Shown here: one piece after another, positions 26,609 to 34,606 of the stretch
Layout of the letters: the number at the start of each line of letters is the position of its first letter
How positions within the stretch are numbered: position 1 is the first letter of the stretch
Assembly (NCBI GenBank): GCA_050330955.1
Contig: JBHJHJ010000084.1
Coordinates: 5,781-69,780, forward strand
Source: JBCCAG01 sp050330955
GTDB lineage: Bacteria > Cyanobacteriota > Cyanobacteriia > CAKZMO01
Direction: 5' to 3'
DNA length: 64,000 nt
Notes under the pieces: generated by a model
What the model saw: the letters and a program-made list of their open reading frames with translations, nothing else
Told to the model about the DNA's origin: nothing
The model's database searches: none
Position numbers and translations under genes: made by a program

Positions 26609-28182
26609 GTCCCATTAGCTGGACGATTCGAGGGGCAAACGATGCCAGCAGCAAGCGGGATGGGCTGCTGCTCCCTCCGGGACGACCGCTCTTTCCTGGG
26701 CTATCCAGCCTGTCCCAGCAGACCAGTCAAGCGGAGGCGCAGTCTTCTGAAAGGCCGTCTGGCCCGCCATCGCCCCCGGCTGAGGGCAGGCCCCAGTCGT
26801 GGTTCCTAGGGTTAGATATCGGCACGGTAGGCCTGTCCGCCGTGCTGCTCAACCCGCAAACCGGCCAGAGGGTGCCGCTGTTCTGGCAGCAGTCAGACGG
26901 AGGACCGCGCTGGCTGCGCTGGCCCATCGACATTGCTATTGATCCAAGCTGGCCCCAGACAACCGATGGTGCGCCGGCCCCTTCGGCAGAAGCCGCCATC
27001 TTGTGTCAGCTCAAGCCAGCCCTAGCGCTCCCGCTGCGGCGTGGTTTAGCCGGGACGCGAGACCACTCTCCCCTACTCGAACCGGTTTACAAGCCGCTGA
27101 CCCAGATTCTAAGCACGCTCAAGCCGGAGGTCCCCGAAGCGGATCAACCGGACCCGTCAGACCTGCTTTGGCGCTGCTGCGGACTCGGTCTTGCGGCGGA
27201 CCAATTTGAAAGGGCAATGGCAAACCTGCTGGGCGTTGGGGTCAGCTATCCAGGGGGATGGTCCAGTCAGTATCAGACCAATCTTCAGAACGCCATTTTG
27301 GGCGGTGGGCTAGTGTCAGAGCCCAGCAAAATTCACTTTATTGAAGAAACGACCGCCGCCGTTCTCGCTTGTCTGCGGTCTGGCGATGACGACGATAGAC
27401 CGGAGCAATTTAGCTCCCCTACCGATGGCCTGCCCCGTCCGCCGCTGCACGCCGTTGACCCCGAGGGCCTAGCCTTTGCAATTAGCGCTGGCGCCAGCAC
27501 TACCGAGGTGGCCTTGGTAGACTTAGCGGCCTTAGTCCGTAATCCTCGGGCGGCAGCCTCATCTCAAAGCTTTGCCTACGGCGGACAAGGCCTCGACCAG
27601 GATATTCTCTACTACATCCTCTACCCCCAGCTTCAGGCCTCCCCCCTGGCGGAAATTGAGCAGCTATTGGGGATTCTGCAGCTTGACAGCTTGGCTCAAC
27701 CGCAGCTGGGTCAGCCCGACAGCGACAAGCGACGGCGACTCCACCTGCGGCTGTGCAGCTCAGCGCCAGGCCGGCAGCTGCTAGCGATCGCTCAGCGGAT
27801 TAAACACGAGCTGCAGGTGCAGCCCCGCGTGACCTATACCCTCGCCCAGCACCGAGGCCAAGTGACCCAGGACGAACTGGGCCACCAAATTCTGCTGCCC
27901 TACATCCGCACCCTCAACCACCAGACTCAGTCCTTATTCCGTTCGACGGCTGTTTCGCCGCGAGCCGTCTCCCACGTGATTTGCTCCGGCGGAATTGCCT
28001 CAATGCGGGTGGTAGAGCTGTGGGCGCGGCGCTGCTTTACGGAGGCCGAGCTGCTGCGATCGCCTACCGTGGCGGCCCTGGATGCGGAGGTCGACCTGCC
28101 CGCGTCGGCTTGGTTGGGCAGTCAGGTGGGCTATGGCCTCGCCAGCTTGCCCCTCGTCATCCCAGACTTAGGGTCACCGTGA
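26605..28182 (+). CDS. Hsp70/actin-like ATPase domain, entered by -1 frameshift
   Basis: Open for 525 codons from the slip site. There is no ATG, GTG or TTG between the slip site and GTG 26842, and that GTG would cut off the first ATPase motif. Motifs: phosphate-1 GLDIGTVGLSAVLLN (just before and across 26842), the Hsp70-like segment IEETTAAVLACL, phosphate-2 FAISAGASTTEVALVDL and the adenosine motif VICSGGIASMRV. The domain is therefore complete only if read from upstream of 26842. Its last 26 bp overlap the 3' end of the histidine kinase gene on the other strand. An independent start at a non-standard codon is the alternative. Confidence 0.72.
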   Translation, partial: VGPISWTIRGANDASSKRDGLLLPPGRPLFPGLSSLSQQTSQAEAQSSERPSGPPSPPAEGRPQSWFLGLDIGTVGLSAVLLNPQTGQRVPLFWQQSDGGPRWLRWPIDIAIDPSWPQTTDGAPAPSAEAAILCQLKPALALPLRRGLAGTRDHSPLLEPVYKPLTQILSTLKPEVPEADQPDPSDLLWRCCGLGLAADQFERAMANLLGVGVSYPGGWSSQYQTNLQNAILGGGLVSEPSKIHFIEETTAAVLACLRSGDDDDRPEQFSSPTDGLPRPPLHAVDPEGLAFAISAGASTTEVALVDLAALVRNPRAAASSQSFAYGGQGLDQDILYYILYPQLQASPLAEIEQLLGILQLDSLAQPQLGQPDSDKRRRLHLRLCSSAPGRQLLAIAQRIKHELQVQPRVTYTLAQHRGQVTQDELGHQILLPYIRTLNHQTQSLFRSTAVSPRAVSHVICSGGIASMRVVELWARRCFTEAELLRSPTVAALDAEVDLPASAWLGSQVGYGLASLPLVIPDLGSP

Positions 28183-30310
28183 CGGTGGTCCCCCGCTCCG
28201 CTGCGGATTGAATCTTGAGGGTGCCGCCGTGGGCTTCGATGATGCGCTTCGTGATGGCCAGGCCTAACCCATTGCCTGAGGACTTGGTGGTGAAGAAGGG
28301 CTGGGTAAGCTTTGGCAGCACATCGGGGGGAATGGGATCGCCGCTGTTGTGCACCTGAACCACGGCTTGCCCCAAGGTGACCTCAATCCGCCAGGTCACG
28401 GTCGAGCCGGAAGGGCTGGCCTCACAGGCGTTGGTCACCAGGTTAATAAACACTTGCTTGAGCTTATCGCGATCGCCCGGTACAACAGCGGAAGTCTCTA
28501 AGGTGGTGACCAGGTCAATACGCCGGTCCTGGGCCGCAGGCTGGGGCTGTAGGCTGTCCCGAATCTCCTGGCACAGCGCCACCAAGTCCACAGGCACTGC
28601 CTCAAGCTGGGGCTCCTTGGCGTACATCAGAATCTCATTAAGCAACCGCTGCAGCCGCTCAGACTCCTCCAGCGCCAAGTCCAGCCGGAGCTGCGCCCGC
28701 TCGGGCAGGTCCAGCCGCTTAAAGGAGCCGAGCCCCATCATTACCGTGGTCAAGGGGTTACGCACTTCATGCACAATCATGGAAGAGAGTTCACCAATTT
28801 CCGCCAGCCGAGCGATCGCCGCCTCGGCCTGCTTTCGCTCCGTCACGTCCCGCGCCAGCGCCAGAATGAGCTGCCGCCCCCCAAACTGAATCAGACCCAG
28901 CCGCACCTCAACCGGAAATAGGGTCCCATCCCGCCGTCGATGCGCGCCCTCTAAGGTTATGGGCCGCCCCGGAGAGAGACGCTGCCACAGCTGAGCCACA
29001 TCCTCTGCCGTCAGGTTCATCTGCACGTCCGGGACTGACAGCTGCAGCAATTCCTGACGGGCGTACCCCAAATTGAAGCAGGCCTGCTGGTTGACATCGA
29101 CGAAGTGCCCGTTGTGGTCAACAACGAACAGGGCATCCACCGCCTGGGCAATCAGGGCCCGGAATCGATTCTCACTTTCCCGCAGCGCCTCCTCGGCCTG
29201 CTTCCGCTCGGTGATATCGTTGATCACAGACAACATGCAGACCTGGCCATCAAGGGTAATTTGCTCTGCCGAGTAGAGCGCCGTGCGAATTTGCCCCTCC
29301 GCGGTCCGAAACTGACATTCCCGGTTGCGCAACATCCCGTCCCGCTGCAGTGCTGTCGTCATGGCAACGCGATCGCTAGGGCTGAGCCAAAACCCCAGCT
29401 CTTCCGTCGTGCGGCCAATGGCCTCCTCGTGGGTCAGCCCTACCACCCGCAAGAATGTCTCATTCACCTCCAGCAGCCGTCCGTCTGAAAGCGTGCTGAT
29501 TACAACGGCGTCTGGGCTAGAGCAAAAGGCCTTGGAAAACTTCTCCTCAGAAATTCGCAGCTCGTCTTCCATTTGCTGACGATGGGCGATCGCTTCGGCA
29601 ATTTGGTTCACCATCTGCACAAACGCCGCCATTACTTCCCCCAGCTCGTCCCGGCGCTGGGGATTGACGGAAGGGAGCGGCGGCACCACCACGGCTTTTT
29701 GATCCTGGCTGAGGGCCTGCCCCACCCGCCGCAGATCTCGCCGTAGTCCAATAATGGGATGAATTAAGAGCCGGTTGAGCACAAACATCGTTGCGATGGT
29801 GACAAAAATGGAAATGATGACAACTAAACCAGCAATGCGAGCAATGAATTCTAGAAACTCGCTGCGAATGTCAGCGTCATGGCGAATCACCACAAGATAG
29901 CTGTCGTCTAGCGGCGGCATCTCCCAAACCGCGTCGTAGCGCCCCAGACGCCGGTTCAATTGCTCGGTGCGCCCTCGGTCAATCTGCGCAAAGGTCAAGC
30001 GGGGGGGCTCCCCAAAATCGTCTACCAGTTCACCCGTCGTGCGATATAGCGCCCCGCCTAAGATCACGTCATCTTGGGCCTCGCGGAGCACCTTCAGAAT
30101 AGCGGCATCCTCCTCAGCCGACGTTGCCTCCAGCAAGCCCGACACCCGCGCCGCCGATATCATTGTCAAGTAATGCAGCAGCTCTCGCTCTCGCCGAAAG
30201 ACGGAGGGGATAAGGATAATAACCTCAATCACAACAATACTGGCGAATACCCACAGCACGATTCGCCGTGACAGTCGGGCGTTGAAGAGCGCTGACAAGC
30301 GACGCGCCAT
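28157..30310 (-). CDS. Membrane PAS-PAS sensor histidine kinase
   Basis: 717 residues from the ATG at 30310 (MARRLSALF...), which has GGGAGG a few bases upstream; a TTG 15 nt further up overlaps that site and is rejected. Order: membrane helix (about 20-40), periplasmic sensor, second helix (about 180-205), HAMP, two PAS domains ending in ITERKQAEEAL and VTERKQAEAAI, HisKA with His514 in MIVHEVRNPLTT, and HATPase with N box FINLVTNACEA and GNGLGLAITK. All boxes are intact. No response regulator lies beside it. It overlaps the ATPase gene tail to tail by 26 bp. Confidence 0.92.
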   Translation of the reverse strand: MARRLSALFNARLSRRIVLWVFASIVVIEVIILIPSVFRRERELLHYLTMISAARVSGLLEATSAEEDAAILKVLREAQDDVILGGALYRTTGELVDDFGEPPRLTFAQIDRGRTEQLNRRLGRYDAVWEMPPLDDSYLVVIRHDADIRSEFLEFIARIAGLVVIISIFVTIATMFVLNRLLIHPIIGLRRDLRRVGQALSQDQKAVVVPPLPSVNPQRRDELGEVMAAFVQMVNQIAEAIAHRQQMEDELRISEEKFSKAFCSSPDAVVISTLSDGRLLEVNETFLRVVGLTHEEAIGRTTEELGFWLSPSDRVAMTTALQRDGMLRNRECQFRTAEGQIRTALYSAEQITLDGQVCMLSVINDITERKQAEEALRESENRFRALIAQAVDALFVVDHNGHFVDVNQQACFNLGYARQELLQLSVPDVQMNLTAEDVAQLWQRLSPGRPITLEGAHRRRDGTLFPVEVRLGLIQFGGRQLILALARDVTERKQAEAAIARLAEIGELSSMIVHEVRNPLTTVMMGLGSFKRLDLPERAQLRLDLALEESERLQRLLNEILMYAKEPQLEAVPVDLVALCQEIRDSLQPQPAAQDRRIDLVTTLETSAVVPGDRDKLKQVFINLVTNACEASPSGSTVTWRIEVTLGQAVVQVHNSGDPIPPDVLPKLTQPFFTTKSSGNGLGLAITKRIIEAHGGTLKIQSAAERGTTVTVTLSLG

Positions 30311-30434
30311 GCAGACACCTCCCAAAGAGCTTTTCCCTAGAATAGCGCCAGCGCGCCCACAGCCAGTACATATGGCCAGTACATAGGACTAATGCAGTAG
30401 TATGATTTGGGCTAAATGCGGGAGGACGACAGGT

Positions 30435-30650
30435 ATGACATTGTCTAGAGCTGAGGCGAAACGGCTGCTGGAGCGGCTCATTTTCGACGAGGGCACGCCC
30501 CAGCAGTGGGCTGAGGACGTGTGGGGGCTAAGCCCGCTGCTAGGGGACAGCGCCGCCAAGCTTTTAGAGGTGTATGACGCCTTGATTGAATGCTGCCCCG
30601 AGGAGAAGCTCGAAAATCTGCTGCAGTCGTTCTACCGAGAACAGGTTTAG
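30435..30650 (+). CDS. Small hypothetical protein, 71 residues
   Basis: I start at the ATG at 30435 (MTLSRAEAKRLLERL...), which has GGAGG at 30421-30425. The product is mostly helical, acidic and soluble (AEDVWGLSPLLGDSAAKLLEVYDAL, written here only in part for its helix pattern). No membrane segment or known motif is present. It lies divergently from the PAS kinase. Confidence 0.6.
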   Translation: MTLSRAEAKRLLERLIFDEGTPQQWAEDVWGLSPLLGDSAAKLLEVYDALIECCPEEKLENLLQSFYREQV

Positions 30651-30776
30651 CGGTGCGATCGCTCTACGATAAGGTAGCCTCCGGAGATATTGAGTCTGTT
30701 ACCGTGAATACGTAATATTCCTGTAGAGTGATAGGCAGCTCAAAACTCCCCCAGCAATAAGGAAAGATAATTTCAG

Positions 30777-31634
30777 ATGGCAAATTCCCAATCCGGCCTC
30801 GATCAGCGGCAAGCGGTCAAGGCCATGCGAGCAAGCGCAAAGCAGGTCCTCTCTGACGGTGGCCTTCAAGTTTCGACCCGTCGCGGCAACCGGGAACTTG
30901 ACTACGTGCTGAAGCGTATCTCTCAACAGGCGAGCCAGACCCGAGAGCAGGCCGATGCCACCGGAAAGCAGTTGGGTGAGCTCATCCTAGAGGCGTCTAA
31001 ATCACGGGGTAGGACCCATCTCGACGCAGGCGTAATTCAGCAGCTTGTGGTTCAAAAGAAGATTCCGTCCCTAGCCAGCGCTGCTGAGGCCCCTCCCAGC
31101 CCATCGCCAGAGCCGCCTACTGCCGCTGCTTCGCAGGCAGCCCCTCCCGCTGCTCCCGGCTCGGCCTCCGCTCCTGAGGATGCCGTGACGACCCTAGCGG
31201 CTGACGCTGAACCGGCGGTGGTTGAAACCGAGTCCGAAGCAGCGGTTGATTCTGCCACTGAGGCCGAGGCGGCGGCAGATGTTTCAGAGGCCGCCGCTGA
31301 AGCGGATGAGCCTGAAGTAGATGAACCCGAAGCAGCGGCTGAACCGAAAGCCGACGAGCCTGAAGCCAACGAGCCCGAAGCCGACGAGCCTGAACCGGAA
31401 GCGGCTGAACCAGACGAGCCTGAAGCAGCTAAACCGGAAGCCGACGAGCCCGAGCCGGCGGTAGCCGAAGCTGACTCAGCGGAATCTGAAGCTTCTGCAG
31501 AGGTACCGGATGAGCCTGAGGTTGCCGAACCCGTCGCTGAGGCTGAACCTGAAGCAGCTGAGCCCGAAGCAGCCGAAGAGGCTGATGAGCCTGAAGACGC
31601 AAATAAACCAGAAGACGCTGACGACGAAACCTAG
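30777..31634 (+). CDS. Helical head with long Glu/Pro/Ala acidic repeat tail
   Basis: 285 residues. Residues 1-98 form a soluble helical domain (RQAVKAMRASAKQVLSDGG, then LDYVLKRISQQASQTREQ). The remaining two thirds is an acidic low-complexity tail of units close to ADEPEP/EADEPE. A ribosome site (AAGGA) precedes the ATG. Such tails are disordered and may bind cations or basic partners. There is no signal peptide. The family is not recognised; the DNA repeats make the tail length prone to change. Confidence 0.7.
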   Translation: MANSQSGLDQRQAVKAMRASAKQVLSDGGLQVSTRRGNRELDYVLKRISQQASQTREQADATGKQLGELILEASKSRGRTHLDAGVIQQLVVQKKIPSLASAAEAPPSPSPEPPTAAASQAAPPAAPGSASAPEDAVTTLAADAEPAVVETESEAAVDSATEAEAAADVSEAAAEADEPEVDEPEAAAEPKADEPEANEPEADEPEPEAAEPDEPEAAKPEADEPEPAVAEADSAESEASAEVPDEPEVAEPVAEAEPEAAEPEAAEEADEPEDANKPEDADDET

Positions 31635-31645
31635 TTGCGGTAGGT

Positions 31646-31670
31646 TGGGGTTAGCATCAGCGTAACCCCA
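31646..31670 (+). terminator. REP-like hairpin after the acidic-tail gene
   Basis: Arms TGGGGTTA (31646-31653) and TAACCCCA (31663-31670) enclose a 9-nt loop. The surrounding text (GTAGGTTGGGGTTAGC ... GTAACCCCACGC) resembles a dispersed intergenic hairpin common in cyanobacteria. It may double as a terminator. Confidence 0.5.
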
Positions 31671-31756
31671 CGCTAGCAAGGGTTTTGTTGGGTTTCCTAA
31701 CGTCCTAGCGCAGCCTTAGCGTAGCCATACCCATAGGATTATTGCCCGCAGGGCTT

Positions 31757-32029
31757 GGCATCTCAGGAGTCATCGGTGTCGCTTGAGGTGCCATTGGTGA
31801 GACTTCAGATGTCGCTGGTCTCGTTTAAAGCGTCAGCGATCGCACTTTAGGTGTCGCTGGTGTCGTATTTTGTGTCAGCGATGAGACTTTGAGTGTTGTC
31901 GATGGCGTCTGAAGTGCCATTTGCGACATCTGAAGTGCGGTTGGTCGTACTTGAAGTGCCATAGATGAAGCGTGAGGCGTTACCGATAGTACATCAGGTG
32001 CGATTGGTGGAAGTCGTAGGGTCATTCTT
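31757..32029. repeat. Diverged 21-nt tandem array, 13 units (array A)
   Basis: Thirteen consecutive 21-nt units stay in exact register with no insertion, with consensus near GNCACTTGAGGTGNCATTGGT. Most units end GGT or GAT. The array runs into the last bases of the WD40 gene (stop at 32022-32024). Read on the minus strand it gives seven-residue repeats without stops (MALQVRP, TALQMSQ) for 66 codons. Whether it is coding is unclear. Together with the REP-like hairpin it fills the 31635-32021 gap. Confidence 0.8.
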
Positions 32030-33812
32030 GGCGCGACTCAAGATCCCATATTTGAATTATCCCTATTTGAATTATCCCTTCCTCTTGATCATCAGTGGTA
32101 CTGTAGGTCGCCAGATAGCGGCCGTCGGGGCTAAAGCGTATGTCTTCGACCCGATCTTCGTAGGAGATACGGGCTACCTCTTGGTTGGCTTCGATATCCA
32201 ATACCCGCGCCGTCGTCTCCAATGTATTGGATGCCCTGTAGGTAGGCCACTGATCTATACCAGCCGTTGCCACATAGCGGTTATTGGGGCCGAAGCGCAC
32301 ATCTAGGACATGCTCCCCATGGGTAATGTGTGCCACTGCTTGATTCGCTTCAAGGTCCCAGACCTGTGCTGTTGCATCGCTGCTAACGGTAACCAGGTAG
32401 CGACTGTTGGGGCTAAAGCGTGCCGCCGCCTGGTATGGCTCGTGGGCAATGCGAGCAGCCTCTCGGTTAGCCTCAAGATCCCAGACCTGCGCTGTTCCTC
32501 CGTTTCGGACTGTTGCCATCACGTAGCGGCCATTGGGGCTAAAGCGCACGTCAAAGCTCCATCCCCTAGAAATAGATTCCTCATCCCCATGGACAAAGTG
32601 GACCATCGCTTGGCCGGTCTCGATATTCCATACCTGTGGGATAGTCTCGTTAGCGCTAATTGCCAAGTGGCGGCCGTCGGGGTTAAAGCGCGCATCGCGC
32701 ATTAGCACTGTCTCATTACCAAAGCGGGCTACTTCCTGGGCGGTCTCGATATCCCACACTCGCGCGGTTGCATTCTCACTAGTGGTTGCCAAATAGCGAC
32801 CGTCAGGGCTGAATCGCGCACTATTCATATATTCACCGTGTGTAAAGTGTACGACTTCTTGGTTGGTCTCGATGTTCCATACCCGTGCCGCATTGTCGCT
32901 ACCCGCGGTCGCTAGATAGAGGCTATCAGGGCTGAATTGCACGTCATAAATCTCCCATCCATGGGCGAAGCGGGCCACCTCTTGGTTAGCCTCAATATCC
33001 CACACCTGCACTGTCTCGTCATCACTGGCGGCTGCCAAGTAGCGACCATTTGGGCTGAAGCTAAAGTGCCTACTGGATCTCCACGGTTCCAGAGTAATGC
33101 GTTGTCTTTCTTGGTTGGCCTCGATTTCCCATAACGCTGCACCCTCCCTACTGAGCATTACGAGATAGCGGCTGTCAGGGCTAAAGCGCAGGTCATATAA
33201 ATCGTTATGGTCAATGCGCGCTATTTCGAGCGGTGTTGCCGGCTGAGTATCGCCTTGAACGTCCCTGATGGTGGGTGACTCTGGCTCGCCCTGCTCACTT
33301 GGCGGCAGCGTCCCCGTCTGCATATCCAGCTCTTCAAACCAGGTTTCGTTGTCCTCACAGCTTTCAAAGACATCAACAGACGCGTTTTCGTCATCGCTAG
33401 ACGCGTCTTCGCCATCAATCGTGATGCTAATACGGTCAGAAGTACTAGAGTCTTCCGAGCGGTCCCTAGACTGTGCCGCCTCAGACATCGCTAACAACCG
33501 CTCTATCGCCTCAGGCGGGTAGGCGCACAGTAAGTATGACGCTTCTACGTCAGGCTCCTGAGGCGTCGCAAAAGTATAGTCAACGATGCAGTTTTCGCCT
33601 TCATAGCCTCGAATATTCACTCGGTTGATGAGGTCAATGCCAAACGCTGCCGGCAGAGAGGGTATGCGATGCGTACTCGGGGTACAGGTTTCCAGCGCTG
33701 AATTTAAGGCTTCAGCAATAGCTTGATCGTCTTGAGCGTTAACCTGCGGAAAGCTGAGCAGGAACGCGGCGATTGACGTCGCGCTAGCGATGAATTTGAC
33801 TCGTCGACGCAC
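32022..33812 (-). CDS. Exported WD40 beta-propeller protein
   Basis: 596 residues. The signal peptide MRRRVKFIASATSIAAFLLS ends near QVNAQ. A novel N-terminal domain (about 25-110) is Cys-containing (LETCTPSTHR, GENCIVDYTF, YLLCAYPP). An acidic Ser-rich linker follows, then about nine WD40-type blades (about 190-596), each with FSPDGRYLATxS and WDIEANQE patterns. A periplasmic or extracellular propeller is uncommon and probably serves binding. The blades are very similar to each other, so copy number may vary. The 3' end abuts array A; array B lies upstream. Function unknown. Confidence 0.87.
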   Translation of the reverse strand: MRRRVKFIASATSIAAFLLSFPQVNAQDDQAIAEALNSALETCTPSTHRIPSLPAAFGIDLINRVNIRGYEGENCIVDYTFATPQEPDVEASYLLCAYPPEAIERLLAMSEAAQSRDRSEDSSTSDRISITIDGEDASSDDENASVDVFESCEDNETWFEELDMQTGTLPPSEQGEPESPTIRDVQGDTQPATPLEIARIDHNDLYDLRFSPDSRYLVMLSREGAALWEIEANQERQRITLEPWRSSRHFSFSPNGRYLAAASDDETVQVWDIEANQEVARFAHGWEIYDVQFSPDSLYLATAGSDNAARVWNIETNQEVVHFTHGEYMNSARFSPDGRYLATTSENATARVWDIETAQEVARFGNETVLMRDARFNPDGRHLAISANETIPQVWNIETGQAMVHFVHGDEESISRGWSFDVRFSPNGRYVMATVRNGGTAQVWDLEANREAARIAHEPYQAAARFSPNSRYLVTVSSDATAQVWDLEANQAVAHITHGEHVLDVRFGPNNRYVATAGIDQWPTYRASNTLETTARVLDIEANQEVARISYEDRVEDIRFSPDGRYLATYSTTDDQEEGIIQIGIIQIWDLESRQE

Positions 33813-33949
33813 TGTACCTCCTTACATTTCAGGTCAAAGATTGACCCAATTATTAAACCTCTAATGCATATTAATACAGACCGTCGATAAAAAACCGTCT
33901 GGGATTTCACTTGGCTGCAATGGTTCAACAATAGGAAGCGATCGCTCCG

Positions 33950-34096
33950 CTATCGAATGCGATGCCCTAACTTTGTGATGCGGCGGCGCTACTCTCGAAT
34001 GCGGCAGCCCCGCTATCGAATGCGATGCCCCAACTTCGCAATGCGACGTCGCCACTGTCGAATGCGATGCCCCAATTTTGTGATGCGACGGTGCCA
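33950..34096. repeat. 21-nt tandem array, 7 units (array B)
   Basis: Seven units in strict 21-nt register, consensus CTNTCGAATGCGATGCCCCAA; the core ATGCG is invariant in all seven. Degenerate units may extend a further 20 bp on the left. On the minus strand it reads as heptapeptides of the form SHSxVAx. It differs in sequence from array A but has the same period, and both flank the WD40 gene. Confidence 0.88.
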
Positions 34097-34386
34097 GTTT
34101 AAATATCACAGCGCTACTTTAGATTTGAAGCTGTCGCATTCGAGATGTCCTGCGTCAGGGTCAAGTGCCTACTGGCTACGTCGCTACAGCTCAAAAGGAC
34201 ACAGATCTAGAATCGTGCAGCGATAGAGGTAGAACTAAAGGTCAAATCACTCAAACAATCTAGCGGTAGCGAGCCGCCATATCCCCTCAGAAAGGTAAAG
34301 TGGCAAGGCAGGGATAGTGGGATCTGGCCATGATGTTAGAAGCCGCTATTTTTGGACATCAAGCCAGGTTTGGCTCAAGCGTCTGA

Positions 34387-34581
34387 GGCGGCGTTCAAAA
34401 TCCCATCGTCCATAATAACCCCATCGCTGACCACTGTTCCCATGACCTTCAGCACCCCGGGCCATACCCCTTGAACGATCCGTTTTCTCCTAACCCCAAT
34501 GCTTGGCTCGACTGGCTGGCCGTCTGCGGCTATATCGGCTTCATGCTGTTTGTCGGGTGGCAGGTGCTAACGCGACGTTGA
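34387..34581 (+). pseudogene. Start-less membrane-protein remnant
   Basis: Open from just after a stop at 34384-34386 to TGA at 34579-34581 with no ATG or GTG. Its end reads LNDPFSPNPNAWLDWLAVCG and then a hydrophobic helix and WQVLTRR. The composition looks protein-like rather than random: a Pro/Asn/His-rich head, then one membrane helix. It could be a small gene starting at TTG 34471, or the decayed tail of a larger one. Confidence 0.35.
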
Positions 34582-34606
34582 CGCTCTGATGCTACTTGAA
34601 TCGCCC

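Larger units (their letters stand above)
33813..34606. other. Repeat-bearing intergenic region of 794 bp
   Basis: Between the WD40 gene and the large HTH gene. It holds array B and the decayed reading frame listed separately. I see no RNA gene. Other open frames here are by-products of the 21-nt periodicity. Confidence 0.5.

Noticed and set aside
26842..28182. ATPase gene starting at GTG 26842
   Set aside because: It would remove the phosphate-1 motif that directly precedes and spans that codon, leaving an incomplete ATPase.
31757..34096. The 21-nt arrays as a CRISPR locus
   Set aside because: Units are contiguous with no unique spacers, too short for CRISPR repeats, and no cas genes are near.
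33861..34226. Open frames on both strands across array B
   Set aside because: They arise from the 21-nt period, which keeps any stop-free frame open; there is no ribosome site or non-repeat protein sequence.
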